From Misgurnus anguillicaudatus (lineage: Eukaryota; Chordata; Actinopteri; Cypriniformes; Cobitidae), in contig NC_073359.2 in the NCBI RefSeq assembly GCF_027580225.2, positions 8,732,001 through 8,796,000 on the forward strand: 64,000 nucleotides of DNA, written 5' to 3'. Below are positions 1 through 13,100 of the stretch, in pieces. Made by a program: the position numbers and the translations under genes. Every line of letters starts with the position of its first letter. The stretch's first letter is position 1. The notes under the pieces were generated by a model. The model was not told the origin of the DNA. It did no database searches and worked only from the letters and a program-made list of their open reading frames with translations.

Positions 1-9
1 ATCCTACAG

Positions 10-217
10 GTTTTTCATCAGCATGAAGAAATTAAAATCTAAAAACAGAACTGATGACAAACATGAAGAGGTGAGACAATCTGTATATAGAGAATCTTCT
101 GTAATACAATAAACTAATGCTCAGATTTTATAACATCATCTCTTTCTATGTGTTTGTCATTGTTAGACTCAAGTGGTGCACATGTCTGTGTGTAGATCAG
201 CTGAACTGCTGGAGTGA
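10..217 (+). CDS. 3' end of an upstream receptor paralog, no ITIM (partial)
   Basis: Two probable exons, 10-70 and 167-217. The first follows tcctacag and ends at gtgagac. Read with one carried base pair completing an Arg, it gives a basic juxtamembrane stretch of 20 residues (ending DDKHEE), with the same length class and phase (1+60 nt) as the juxtamembrane exons of genes A-C (55 nt). The second exon follows a pyrimidine-rich tract ending ttgttag; in phase 0 it reads 16 residues ending SAELLE, then TGA at 215-217. Its VVHM segment may correspond to SVHI in the tail of genes A-C, but the stop comes before any ITIM. This would be a related receptor without the inhibitory motifs, or a decayed copy. 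The rest of the gene lies before the window. A different acceptor (195) would put another frame in use, so the terminus is uncertain. Confidence 0.4.
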
Positions 218-345
218 TGTCACAACTCTCTATGACATCATCACCTATCAAAAATCTCTCAGCAGTGACATCATTGATGCAGTGATGTCACATACGGACT
301 ACCGGCACATCCGGGAACTTGACTGTCAATTTCGTCACTGATCCT

Positions 346-435
346 TTTTGGGGGAAACAAACTAGACTTCCCATAGACTTCCATACAAAATAGCGGAACA
401 AAGCAACGTCCGTACACAGCCGACAGGCGTAAATA
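346..435. repeat. Short interspersed repeat, copy 1 (second copy at 43161-43254)
   Basis: About 90 bp, starting at tttttgggggaaa and ending at ggcgtaaata, is repeated with few changes at 43161-43254 inside the 13.7-kb element in gene C. It is a dispersed fish repeat of unknown class. Coding potential is not visible. Confidence 0.6.
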
Positions 436-911
436 ATACAAGAGGACTTTAAAATGTCTAAATCTTTGTCAAAACAAAAAGATTATTAAGATTTATTTGT
501 ATGAAAATTTAATTTTCTACTCTTGAACAAAAAATACAACAAAAGGAAGTATGCAATTTGATTTAATAAACAAAAGTTTGAACATAAATTATCCTGCTGT
601 ACACAAATCTTTTTGTTGCAATAAAACCTGCAAAACTTTTTGCATCCGAATGAAAAAAAAATTTTATTTGACATTTTCTGGATAAAGTTTTCTGTAAATT
701 TCAGAGTGTGTAAATATCACTATTTTAACAGCTTTGTTTATTCACAGTCAAGACCTAAAGTAAATCAAGCTTTAAATTAATGTTTTATATAGTGTAGTGT
801 GGATGCGGTATGCTAATGGACATATTATTCACCATGTCACATATGATGGCAACCTATGATGTAATAACCTTTAACAAAACCTTCAAATGTGCCATTTTTT
901 ATCTACATACA

Positions 912-1095
912 CACTCTAAAAAATGTTGGGGTAAAATTAACCCAACTTGGGTTGTTTTGTAACCCAATGTTTGGTCAAAGATGGACAAACCCAACAGGTT
1001 GGGTTATACAATCAACACAACTCTATGGGTTGATTTTTTTTAAACTCATCTGTTGTAGAAATAACGTTTATGTTGGGTTGAAACAACTCAATGTT
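912..1095. repeat. Interspersed repeat with AACCCAAC / GTTGGGTT palindromes
   Basis: The segment starts CACTCTAAAAAATGTTGGGG and contains repeated AACCCAA and TTGGGTT words in both orientations, so it can fold on itself. The starting word resembles the CACTGTAAAAAAT terminus of the large element at 34224 and of the hairpin repeat at 58606, a common fish MITE type. The right boundary is not sharp. Confidence 0.5.
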
Positions 1096-2581
1096 TGGTT
1101 AATGTGTTTAAAGCTGTACAAAATGTTTTAAAGTATCTTCTCTAAGTTTCAGGGCTCTCAAGTCTCACGCATTTCAGTCAGTTCACACGCTTACAGGGGC
1201 ACCACTAGGGGGAAAGTTAGGACGATTACAAGGCCCACACACTTTTGGGGCCCACAGAGATGTTTTTTATTAGTAACAGTAATAGTAATAATGCAATAGA
1301 CATTATAAATGTACCTACAAAAGAGTTACCACTAAAACAAAGTTATGGCTTGTTTCTGCATTTCGAGCAAAATTACCCCCGCCCCCCTTCACTAAATGGT
1401 AACATGCTGTTACAAACTCAGAAACACAATATGACAATAACAAAAGGACACATAATGATGCATCACGACCCATAGGACCCTACAGGAATTATAGTTTAAC
1501 TATAGTATTTTAAAAACCATAGTAACCACACATTTACCATGGCCCCACTACATTAATAAAAATGCTAAACAAAACATGGCTTTATCCTAGTAAAGTACAA
1601 AAGTATTTCTACTTATATTGTCTGCTGCAGGTGTACCGCTAATAAAATCACCACATTAATTAGTCTCTAACTTCTTTAACTTGAGTATACATGTTAATAC
1701 ATATTAAGTTAACTGAACACCATTTTAATACTAGCAAACTAAAAGAAAACAATCATTTACACATACAGCAGATCCAGCCGCATGTCTGTGTTTCCTGATT
1801 CAGCTCCAGCACAGTCTGCAACTTACGCTGATGATGCAACACACTCGGGGGAGTTCAATACGCCCCCAATCCCTTGACTCCGCCCAGATGCCAAAACAAT
1901 GTCACAAAGTGAATCGCAAAGAAAAAAAGAAGTGCAAATGGAAGGCAGCATTGCAAACACACAGTTGTTTGAAACGCAGAATTATAGCAGATGAGTAGTT
2001 GCAAATGAATTAAATGGTTTGCAAAATTGTTGTTGTATGGCAGAGTGCAATTTCTTTTACAGCAGTCATTGATTTTTGCATTCATTTGTATTTGTATTTT
2101 TGCTCTGCTCTATTTATATTTGTGAAATTTAATTTTCCTTTGCAATACTGTTTTTTTCTCTCTTAATGCTTTATTTTTCTTTGCGATTCTTAATTTTTTG
2201 CTTGCATTTTCTTTTGCAAAACTTTATTTTGCTTTGCAATATTTTTTTTTTTTTTTTTTTACAAACATATACGGCACTGTTTTGACTCCATATAACTCCT
2301 GTTATTATTGCATTGTGAGCTAATCTTCAAAACATGCTAAAAGACTGGGAGTCTTATCAATAGAGGAGTGCTACACAAATAAAACAATATAAATTTAGAA
2401 AAATATGCGCACACAAAAACTTTAGACTGGTGTTCAATAAAACAATTAGTTTACTGAAATTCTTGTGATTTTCTTGTGCAAATAATTTTCTAAATCTTTT
2501 TCAAAAACTAACTTACAAATTAGCTAAAGACTCAACTGAAAGTAGAATTTACCTAAAATCTAAAACTCATAACCTTGTTAC

Positions 2582-3093
2582 CAGTGTTGGGGAAAGTTAC
2601 TTTTAAAAATAATGCATTACAATATTAAGTTACTCCTCAAAAAGCAACAAACTGCATTACTAGCTACCTTTCATGGAAAGTAATTCCTTTTAAGTTACTT
2701 TTGCATGAATTTTTCTTACTTGGCTGAAGCTTGATCTCTTTCAGGCCTTGCATGTGTTTTTATGACTGAGAATTTCTGCATTCATAAATTGCATATTTCC
2801 AATTGCAAAAATGTCAAGCTCCTGCATGCCATCTCTGTTTCTGACTCAAACTGTTCCTGCTCAGGCGCACAGTGTGCGTAATTCTACTTTAATGTGTTCA
2901 GTTTAATTCAGTACATTATTTTATTTTTAAATTGAATTAATTAAACTGAAAAGTAACTTGCATTACTTCTTTTAAAGTAATTAAAATATTCATGTGTACA
3001 TTTATAAAGTAATGCGTTACTTTACTTGTTACTCTAGAAAAGTAATATTATAACATAATGTGCATTACTTGTAATGCGTTTTCCTGAACACTG
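2582..3093. mobile_element. hAT-type non-autonomous DNA transposon with exact 8-bp TSD
   Basis: The ends are CAGTGTTGGGGAAA and TTTTCCTGAACACTG, imperfect terminal inverted repeats. The element is flanked by an exact 8-bp duplication CTTGTTAC at 2574-2581 and 3094-3101, the hallmark of hAT transposition. The interior is the teleost repeat rich in GTTACTTT and AAAGTAAT words. No transposase is present, so mobilisation would have to be in trans. Confidence 0.85.
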
Positions 3094-4205
3094 CTTGTTA
3101 CTCGTTCTGTCGGCTTTTAAGTTAAGGTCATATTTAAGTCAGGGTTTTACTAACAAGATTGCAATAATAGCAATTAAAGTTAATTAAATGTAAAATTGAA
3201 TAGCTTCTTTACATGCTGACACATTGTAGCGGGTCCAAAATTACTTGTTATTACATAATATAAAATATTCCTTTAATTTTTAATGCTCTGTCATGGACTG
3301 GACCCCATGTGACATACTATTTGAAAGCTTAGAATCTCTACTTTCTGCAGATATGCATGACTTTGACATATATTTTACTGTAAGAAAGTTGTTTACACTT
3401 AATTTACACTATTCCCCCACCTAAAATTTATATTATTTAATTTAATATTTTTCAAATATGACCAACATGGGCAAGTCATATATCAAATGAAAGCTCTCAC
3501 TCTCAGGAATAAGGTTACATTGTTATTTTTGTCCTTTTTCATCACATATCACATAATCGTTGAATGAATAATAAAGTAAGAAATGGTCTTTTGTTAATTT
3601 ACGTGAAACTTGAGCGTGAACTACCTCAGATAGCACAGATAGCCACAAATGATACACCATCTTTTATCTTTGGTCCTCTACAAAATAAGTGCATTCACAG
3701 CACTTTCTTTGATTGTGTGCATGAATAATCTCTTTTTTGTTATTGATATTTATTTTATGTGCAAAACAAAACAAAGCACTTTTATATGAAAAATGTATAC
3801 TCCCTTCAGCATATAAGAATTTTTGAATTCGACATGCTAAAGAGACCATTTGGGGGGGGGGTGTTTACTGCCACAACAACAGAACAACCAGAACTTCTAG
3901 TCTGCTAGTCTGACAATTTACTGGAAAAAAATGCTTCTTCAGTTTTAGACTCAGTTTAACACTGTGTCCTGTGAAAAGAGCTAGCAAGGGCTATTGTATT
4001 TTTTCACAGGACAGAACTTAGACTTAAAGTGAGAACTTCACAAACCACCACTGCCACTTAAAGTCAGTCAACTCCACAACAATATGTAATGTGAGAATAT
4101 TTAATATTTTAAGTTTAAAAAAGCAGGTTTGTGGTCATAACAGTTGTGTTTTACTGAAATTATAATTTAACTTCAATAATTAAAATCACATTAAGACAGA
4201 ATGAT

Positions 4206-4583
4206 GTGATGATGTGAAAAGAGAGGAGAATTTATGTGCGTCAGGTTTTGTCGACACAACACGTTCACGTATGACACACCTGTGTATCCTCTCTCACAAC
4301 TCCTCTGAAAACCTCCTCACTCCTCCATCCTCAGCTTCTCACTCTGCTATTAAACTTTTGAAATGTCCTTCATGACTGAGTTTGAGTTTTCTGGGTTGTG
4401 GGTTTGTGGACGGAAGAGCGAGAAAAAAAGGGCGGCTTTAATCTGAGAATCACCCAGAGTATTTCCTCTTCCTCTTGATCTTCTTGTGTTACTGGCAGCT
4501 GTAAAACACATTGACATCAACAACTGTGCTGGAGTTTGGAGCAGCAACATGAAAATAATTAACATTTAAATGTGCACAACTAA
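4206..4583 (+). promoter_or_regulatory. Promoter region and non-coding first exon of receptor gene A
   Basis: This block recurs upstream of gene C (33612-33990) almost unchanged, and its 3' part (from about 4348) upstream of gene B (24288-24531). All three end in the same splice donor, AACTAA|GTAAGTATG. Downstream in genes A and B an exon opens after ttttcag and contains the start codon. The conservation and the donor indicate a 5'-untranslated exon ending at 4583. The transcription start is not determined; no canonical TATA box is obvious, though a conserved CTATTAAAC lies near 4347. Confidence 0.6.
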
Positions 4584-4948
4584 GTAAGTATGTTATGATT
4601 TTTGTTCTTCTCTTACGTAAGGTTAATTTAGCTGTTCTGGCATTGATTTTAGTGTTAATGAGTCAGTGTGTTAAACATGGTCAAAAAAATTTCAGAGGAT
4701 TAAAAAAAATCACAAAGTCTTGCAAAATATTTATTTTGACACTGAAATTGTATTTAATATTTTCAAAGAGTTTAGCTTCTTTTACTGACCATTTACTAAT
4801 AAAGAAATTGATTCCTTCGTTTTGTGTTAGACTGCACTTATAGTTTAAGGGCGGTTTCACATTAGCACTTTTGGTGCACACCCGGGTTTGATTGACTTCA
4901 GAGTTTGGGACGTTTGGATGATGTGAACGATGTCTTCCGAGAGACTGA

Positions 4949-5105
4949 GTGTGTGTGTGTGTGCGTGTGTGTTCAGGTTTATATTACGTTGTGGGGATGT
5001 TTTCTGTGATTGGTAGGTTTAGGGGTAATCTAAGGGGGATAGAATATACAGTTTGTACAGTAAACAACCATTAAGCATATGGCATGTCCCCACTAAGATA
5101 CCAAA

Positions 5106-5152
<47 letters not shown>

Positions 5153-5159
5153 TGTGCGT
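4949..5159. repeat. (TG)n microsatellites
   Basis: Two interrupted TG runs at about 4949-4972 and 5113-5159. The minus-strand reading of the second produces a Thr-His peptide that is only a microsatellite artefact. Confidence 0.9.
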
Positions 5160-5372
5160 GCACTTACCTTGACGACAAGCGATAGATGATTTCTGAATGC
5201 CTCCGCAAAAGTTGACTTCGGGGAAAAACAGGACAACCTGTTGTTTTCTAAACAACTTTAGTATATTTGCGTTAGACAGACACAAGTGTGTTTCTGTATT
5301 ATTTTTTTAACACAAAACCAAAGGTTTAAAAAAATAAGAACAAAAGTCATGCAAGCAATTCTATGCATTTGG

Positions 5373-6882
5373 CACCTTCTTGCTGTTATAACTCCAAGAC
5401 TCAAGAAACCGGGTGCTGACCCTAATAATTTTTCAAATTTTCGCCCAATCTCCAATCTACCTTTCCTTTCAAAAATCTTGGAAAAGTTTGTTGCATCTCA
5501 GGTACATGCCCACCTCTTAAAAAATAGTCTGTTCGCAAATTTCCAGTCTGGTTTTCGACCATTGCATAGTACAGAGACCGCCATGGTAAAACTCGTTAAT
5601 GACCTACTGATGGCAGCTGATTCTGGACTCTTAACATTACTCATTTTACTCGATCTAAGTGCAGCCTTTGATACAATTTACCATCATGTTCTCTTAGATA
5701 AATTACTTTCAATAGGTATCACTGGCATTCCTCTTAGCTGGTTCAGATCCTATCTTTCCGGACGCACTCAATTTGTTCAGCTCCAAAATTTCTGGTCATA
5801 CTTGTCATCTGTCACTGCTGGTGTCCCTCAAGGCTCTGTTCTGGGCCCTCTTTTGTTTATCATTTACTTACTACCCCTTGGTAACATCTTCGGGAAATAT
5901 GGCATTAGTTTTCATTGCTATGCGGATGACACCCAGCTCTACTTATCATCCAAACCAAATTCTACTCTTCTGTCAACCTCTCTCTCAGATTGTCTAGAAG
6001 AGATTAAATCCTGGTTTTCACACAATTTTCTCAAATTAAATACTGATAAAACAGAGGTTCTTCTTGTTGGCACAAATTCCAGTTTGTCAAAATCTAATAG
6101 TTTCACAATTTCCATTGACAACTCTACAATATCTCCATCCTCTCAGGTTAAGAGTCTGGGTGTGGTCCTCGATAGCACTTTGTTTTTTGAAAAACATGTA
6201 AATAATATAACTCGCCCTGGATACTTTCACCTACGGAACATCAGCCGTCTTCGTCCATTTCTCAGCCCGAATTCAACAGCCATTCTTGTTCACGCTTTAG
6301 TCACTTCACGCATTGATTACTGTAATTCTCTTCTATTTGGCTTACCTCACAAACTCCTTCACAAACTTCAACTGGTCCAGAACTCAGCTGCCCGTATAAT
6401 TACTAGAACCTCTTTCATTGAGCATATATCTCCCGTTCTCTATCACTTACATTGGCTTCCCGTTAAATATCAGGTATAAGAGTATAAGATTCTGCTTCAC
6501 ACTTTCAAAGCTCTTCATAATCTAGCACCCTTATATCTCTCTGAACTGCTTCACATCTACACCCCGAAGCGTACACTTCGATCTTCCAATTATGTCTCCC
6601 TTCTAGTACCTTCCGTTCACTTAGTCAATATGGGGTCCAGGGCGTTCAGCTGTGCTGCCCCTCATCTCTGGAATTCTCTTCCAAAATCCCTAAAAGAAAG
6701 TGATTGTCTGGTTACTTTTAAATCATGTCTTAAAACATACCTATTTAAATTAGCTTTTTCTGATCAGTTTTAAATATTGTATGTTTTACTGTTGATGTTC
6801 TGTTGTATTGTCGAGTTGTTTTATGACTGTCATTTTACTGTACGGTGTCCTTGAGTGCTCTGAAAGGCGCTTTAAATAAAAT

Positions 6883-6918
<36 letters not shown>
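5373..6918 (+). mobile_element. 5'-truncated L2-type LINE
   Basis: The frame reads the reverse transcriptase of a non-LTR retrotransposon: [17 protein letters not shown], then a D-containing LDLSAAFD motif, [13 protein letters not shown], the catalytic [10 protein letters not shown] (near 5923), and the C-terminal [10 protein letters not shown] region. The frame is open to a TAA at 6477-6479 and then continues in the same frame to a second stop near 6771, so one nonsense codon interrupts it. The 3' end CTGAAAGGCGCTTTAAATAA followed by (ATT)n at 6885-6918 is the usual L2 tail. The endonuclease and ORF1 are absent through 5' truncation. It is nested in the TIR element 4849-7084. Confidence 0.85.
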
Positions 6919-6919
<1 letters not shown>

Positions 6920-7169
6920 AGCGGTTGCCAAGCAACATGAGTATGCGCCGACTGCAGCTTGACGATGCAAGCATACCGCGGTTCGGATACAAAAATAATA
7001 TGTGAACACAGTCCATCTGGGGCAGGGGGGAGCAATCAAGTTCGTGTTTCGGACCAGGCAATCACACCAATTGTGAAACCGCCCTCAGACTGTTGCAAGT
7101 TTTTCATATTGGCTTTAGTATTAAATGTTATTTTCAGCATGTTTGCATAATTGTGAATTTCTGAGTGAA

Positions 7170-10100
7170 ATGATGAACTCCAGATTCTCATCTCTGATCC
7201 TGCTGTTACACATTCAAGGTATGAACACTATTGAGTGCACTACAGTTTAGTGGTTGTTGAAGTAAGTAGATGGACCGAAGCTTTCTTCTGAACCTTTTTA
7301 ATCTCATTCCTACTGTATAGAAGAAAATAATATAAAAGTAGATGTACAGTTGCAGACAACAATACGGAAACGATACAAATGAAAAACAAAATAGAAATCA
7401 TGGTTGTTTAAAATGCTTTTCAAATGTTGTAATTCTTAACTAACTTAAGTGCAACTCCAGCAACAGATAAACTAAAACAAGATAATATCAAAACAAAACA
7501 AAGTGTGACATCCCTTCACAAATCTTGTCATGACAACCGCCAGTAAACACTTATAAACACACAATAAAGACTTTTAAATGAAGTGATAGAGCACATGAGT
7601 TAACCAACTCATGTCACGTGGGTAAGTTACACACGTCCGCGTATGTATTGTTTACAAACGAGGACGCGTTACTCACGTGGCGTGTATTTCTCTACATGTC
7701 GTGCAGTAGACACGGTATTACATTCACTATTATGTTATCTTAATAGTAAGGATGCACTACAGGATATTTTAAGTGTGTGCTGTAATATGATTCCATACAT
7801 TGCGCTGTTGTTTGCACGTGACGTGATGCCAGTCCGTTTATACGCAAGCTTACCGTTTTGAATCGAGCTAAGGCAAGCAGATAGTTTTGAACAATGGCAG
7901 GTTATGTATTTTCCTCAAAAATGTTTTTTTTCCGGATATTTTTAACCCTCTGGGGTCCGACTATTTTGGGACACTGGCAGAGTTTCTGACATGCTCTTAC
8001 ATTTGGTCTCTTTTCAGTTGCTTTAAACATATTAATGGCAAGTGTCTCATAACACTGCGTTCAGCACAGACTGGGCTACAATATTATATGAGCTACATGT
8101 ATATACATGTTTGTATTTTTGAGAAAATAATGTTTATGCGTGTTTTTTAAAAAAGCAAAATTTTTAAGTCACTGATATAAGTCCACAAAACCCATAATAA
8201 ACATAGACTTTTCTAAACAGAATCTAGTAGTCTAGAGTTTTTTCTTTAAAATGATGTGAAAATCATACTGCCTTCTTTTTCACATAAAACAATATATTGA
8301 TTTAGAAATTGTAAGACACTTTTTGTTTAGAGGGGCCGTATGCGAGAAGGATTGATTGACAGCTCAGGAAACAAAAGACTCCCATAATGAGCTGCATAAT
8401 GAGAGTTTAAGCAGGAATGTAAGAGGGAACTACATTAAAGAAAGTGAGGACAAATGTATACATGTTTGTTTGAGGTTTATTAAGTTAACAATATAATCAA
8501 AATAGAAATGAACGTCAGTGGGACAATTTCAGTTTATTTGGGAACAAACCCTATTCAAAAACTGCAGACCTGTAAGAGAGTTATAAACAGCTGTTAGCAT
8601 AAATTGTCCAGAGAAATACCATATACATAACTGATGGGTAAACATCACTGATAGCACTACATTCAGATAAACTATCATGTATGTAGATCATTCTTGTGAA
8701 TGATTGCGTTTGCGCACTGTATGGACACTGAGAGACACCGTACTAGTGAAAGTGCGCATGCGCAGGAGTCCGGTTGGCCCTGTTATATATTCGCCTGCCG
8801 GGTTAAAGAGTTTAGGTTTCGGTTTTGTTGCCTGTGGCTGTGTATGCTGTAAGCTGAATATACGCTACAAGTTTACATAATAAATACGGCTGGTTTGAAT
8901 TCACCATGGGCTCATCACTCATTTCTACATGGTGTCAGAAGATGAAACGAATCTATCGTCTGTGAGTTTTGTTAAACACAAGTTAAAGTTACGATTAAAG
9001 ACGTGATGGCGGATGGATTTCGTAGACCAGACCCCCTCGTTTTCGACGGGAACCTCGCAGAGAATTGGCGAGTTTTTGAACAGGAGTACGACATCTTTAT
9101 AGCAGCGGCGCACTCTGACAAGCCTGACAAAACAAAGGCATATATCCTCCTCAATCTCGCAGGAGCGGAGGCCATCGAACGGGAGCGTTCGTTTGCTTAT
9201 GCAGCGGAGGTGAGAGCGCCAGGTGAAGGGGGAGCCATTATCGTCCAAGCAGAGTCTAGAGAAGACCCTGAGTGTCTGAAACGAAAATTTCGGGAGGTAT
9301 GTAACCCTCAACATAACAAAACTATGGAGAGACACAAGTTTCATTCACGAAATCAAAAGCAAGGTGAAACTATCGAATCCTACATTAATGACTTGAGGAT
9401 CAAAGCTAACGGTTGTCACTTTGGAAACCTTACCGATGAACTGATATGTGACAGAATAGTATGTGGCATCAGAAATGACAGCATAAGAAAGGCTTTGCTA
9501 CGTGACAGCGAATTAACTCTCACAAAAGCTATCACAATCTGCCGCATATACGAGATGACTGAAGAAAGTAATAGAACGCTAGCCATGCCCCAAACAGCAA
9601 CCACTGTCGACGCAATTCAGCCAAATTCCAGTGGGTGGCACCAAAGGTCAAGATATAAACCTCAAGCAGGCAAACAAGAGGCAAAATGCATTACAAATTG
9701 CAGCAATTGTGGAGGTAGCCATACTGCACAGAGAGACAAGTGTCCTGCTTTTGGCCAGCAATGCCATAACTGTAAAAAATTCAATCATTACAAAAAATGC
9801 TGTAAGTCCATGTCACACCGCCAAGGCTATGAAAAGAAAAGCTATGCAAGGCACAAAGACTATAGAAAATCTGTTCACCAGTTGGAACTGGAAAAGACAG
9901 ACAACAGCGTCTGTGATGACACTTTTTATGTGGACGGTGTTGAACTCAATGACAAGTGTGTGAACACCATCACTCCTCAAACAGAAAGAACAGATGAAGG
10001 ATTTGTTACACTGCACATACATAACAAGCCCTTTGAAATGAAAGTAGATACAGGTGCTAAGTGCAACGTGATGTCAAAAGATGCCTTCCAACAACTTGCT

Positions 10101-13100
10101 GACGGCGAGCGACCAGTAAAATGCAGCAAAGACACCAACCTAGTGGCTTATGGAGGCAGCAAAATAGAAACTACTGGTATAGTCACACTGCCTTGCTGTT
10201 TAGATGGAGAGCAACACACACTACCTTTTTTTCTCGTGGACCGAGACGTAGTGCCACTACTGGGATTTCGTGCATGTGTGCGCATGGGTATTGTCACAAT
10301 GAGCCCCCACGTTCATCATGTTAGCACTGAGAACGATGACGATTTCACCCAACAGATACTCGCACAATACAAAGATGTGTTCAGTGACGAGCTAGGGAAA
10401 CTTCCTATCACATACTCTATGACACTGGATCCAACTGTACAACCAGTAGTTCGTCCAGCACATCGTATTCCGGTGGCAATGCAGACACGTGTCAAAGCCG
10501 AGCTCGACAACATGCAGAATAACGGTGTCATAACTACAGTTTCAGAACCTACAGACTGGGTCTCGTCTATGGTAGCAACACACAAGAAAGACAAACAAGA
10601 AATCAGACTGTGTATTAATCCAAAGGACCTGAACACTGCTCTGAAGAGACCCCACTATCCAATGCGTAGCGTTGAGGAAGTTGCCACCCAGATGTCAGGT
10701 GCAACGGTGTTTTCTGTATTAGACGCAAAGAGCTCATTCTGGCAGATACCTCTCGATGATAAGTCATCAATGCTCACCACTTTCAGTACACCGTTCGGGC
10801 GCTACAGATTCCTGAGACAGCTCACACACAAAGACACTGCGTGGTGCTGGCTTCCACAGCATCAGCAGGCGCTCGATCGTCTCAAATCATGCCTATCCAG
10901 CCCTCCAGTCTTATCTTACTATGATGTAAGGAAACCAGTTACACTGACCTGTGATGCGTCATGTTATGGACTTGGTGCTGCATGTCTACAGGAGGAGAGA
11001 CCAGTCGCCTACGCATCTCGCACGCTCACCGACACGGAAACCTGTTACGCCCAAATCGAAAAGGAGCTATTGGCAGTGGTGTTTGCGTCACTCCTCAAAC
11101 AGAAAGAACAGATGAAGGATTTGTTACACTGCACATACATAACAAGCCCTTTGAAATTAAAGTAGATACAGGTGCTAAGTGCAACGTGATGTCAAAAGAT
11201 GCCTTCCAACAGCTTGCTGACGGCGAGCGACCAGTAAAATGCAGCAAAGACACCAACCTAGTGGCTTATGGAGGCAGCAAAATAGAAACTACTGGTATAG
11301 TCACACTGCCTTGCTGTTTAGATGGAGAGCAACACACACTACCTTTTTTTCTCGTGGACCGAGGCGTAGTGCCACTGCTGGGATTTCGTGCATGTGTGCG
11401 CATGGGTATTGTCACAATGAGCCCCCACGTTCATCATGTTAGCACTGAGAACGATGACGATTTCACCCAACAGATACTCGCACAATACAAAGATGTGTTC
11501 AGTGACGAGCTAGGGAAACTTCCTATCACATACTCTATGACACTGGATCCAACTGTACAACCAGTAGTTTGTCCAGCACATCGTATTCCGGTGGCAATGC
11601 AGACACGTGTCAAAGCCGAGCTCGACAACATGCAGAATAACGGTGTCATAACTACAGTTTCAGAACCTACAGACTGGGTCTCGTCTATGGTAGCAACACA
11701 CAAGAAAGACAAACAAGAAATCAGACTGTGTATTAATCCAAAGGACCTGAACACTGCTCTGAAGAGACCCCACTATCCAATGCGTAGCGTTGAGGAAGTT
11801 GCCACCCAGATGTCAGGTGCAACGGTGTTTTCTGTATTAGACGCAAAGAGCTCATTCTGGCAGATACCTCTCGATGATAAGTCATCAATGCTCACCACTT
11901 TCAGTACACCGTTCGGGCGCTACAGATTCCTGAGACAGCTCACACACAAAGACACTGCGTGGTGCTGGCTTCCACAGCATCAGCAGGCGCTCGATCGTCT
12001 CAAATCATGCCTATCCAGCCCTCCAGTCTTATCTTACTATGATGTAAGGAAACCAGTTACACTGACCTGTGATGCGTCATGTTATGGACTTGGTGCTGCA
12101 TGTCTACAGGAGGAGAGACCAGTCGCCTACGCATCTCGCACGCTCACCGACACGGAAACCTGTTACGCCCAAATCGAAAAGGAGCTATTGGCAGTGGTGT
12201 TTGCGTGCACCAAATTCAGGGATTACGTGTATGGGAAGCCCACAGTCATTGAAACTGACCACCAACCCCTCGTAACGATCCTAAAAAAGCCCATTCACAC
12301 TGCTCCTGCCCAACTGCAAAGGATGTTACTACAATTACAAGCTTATGACATCACGCTGGTCTACAAGAAGGGTAAGCACATGTACTTAGCCGATACCCTA
12401 TCACGAGCTCCAAACAAACCTGTTTCACAAAGCCCAGCTGCAAACAGTACATTTGACGTGATGTCCATCAGCTACATCTCAACTAACAGACTAGAAGAAC
12501 TCCAGACACACACAGCACAGGATCAGGTGCTACAAGCTCTCAGCACAGTTATTCAACGTGGATGGCCTGACAAAGAACGCAGCGTCCACCCATCCATTCG
12601 TTCATTCTTCCCTTACAGAGATGAGCTGGTGGTGGAAGATGGAATAGTAATCAAGGGCCACAAAGCAGTAATTCCGCACTCCCTGCACCGGGAATACAGC
12701 AATATTGTACACAGAGGTCACCCAGGCTTAGAGGCAACCAGACGTAGGGCCAGGAGTCTTTTGGCCGTCAATGAACAAGGACATTGCAGAAGAACTGATA
12801 TCATGCTCCGTCTGCAATAGCACCAGACCACACCAGCAAAAGGAACCTTTACAGCCACATCCAGTTCCAGCCTTGCCATGGTCTACGGTGGCTACTGATA
12901 TGTTTGAGTGGCACGGACAACAGTACCACGTGCTGGTGGACTCATACTCAGGGTGGTATGAAATTGACCTTCTCCGCGACACAACTTCAGCAGCTGTGAT
13001 CACGAAGCTGAAAAGGCATTTTTCTGTCCATGGAACACCTCACACCCTCATCAGTGATAATGCCAGGCAATACACAAGCCAACGCTTCAAGGATTTTGCC

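Larger units (their letters stand above)
436..4200. other. Intergenic region between the partial gene and gene A
   Basis: AT-rich DNA with no open frame that resembles a gene. It holds two recognisable repeats, at 912-1095 and 2582-3093 (separate entries), a poly-T run near 2238-2260, and a G run near 3852-3860. The open frames here are short and have no splice context or recognisable domain. I see nothing else in it. Confidence 0.6.
4849..7084. mobile_element. TIR element (Harbinger-like, GGGCGGTTTCACA ends) in gene A leader intron
   Basis: Terminal inverted repeats GGGCGGTTTCACA begin at 4849 and end at 7084. The flanks are TAA (4846-4848) and TCA (7085-7087). Gene B shows the empty site, with TTTAA joined directly to GACTG near 24753. 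A 3-bp TWA-type duplication is typical of PIF/Harbinger elements. The interior holds CA/TG microsatellites and an L2 LINE inserted later (about 5373-6918). No Harbinger transposase is seen. Confidence 0.7.

Noticed and set aside
117..341. 74-aa ORF with TLYDII, resembling an ITSM
   Set aside because: It would need an acceptor and phase that do not fit the preceding exon; the in-phase reading from 167 stops at 217 instead.
5019..5285. Minus-strand ORF with a Thr-His repeat
   Set aside because: It is the reading of a TG microsatellite within a TIR element.
6786..7061. ORF with an asparagine run
   Set aside because: Translation of the ATT tail of the L2 LINE, antisense.
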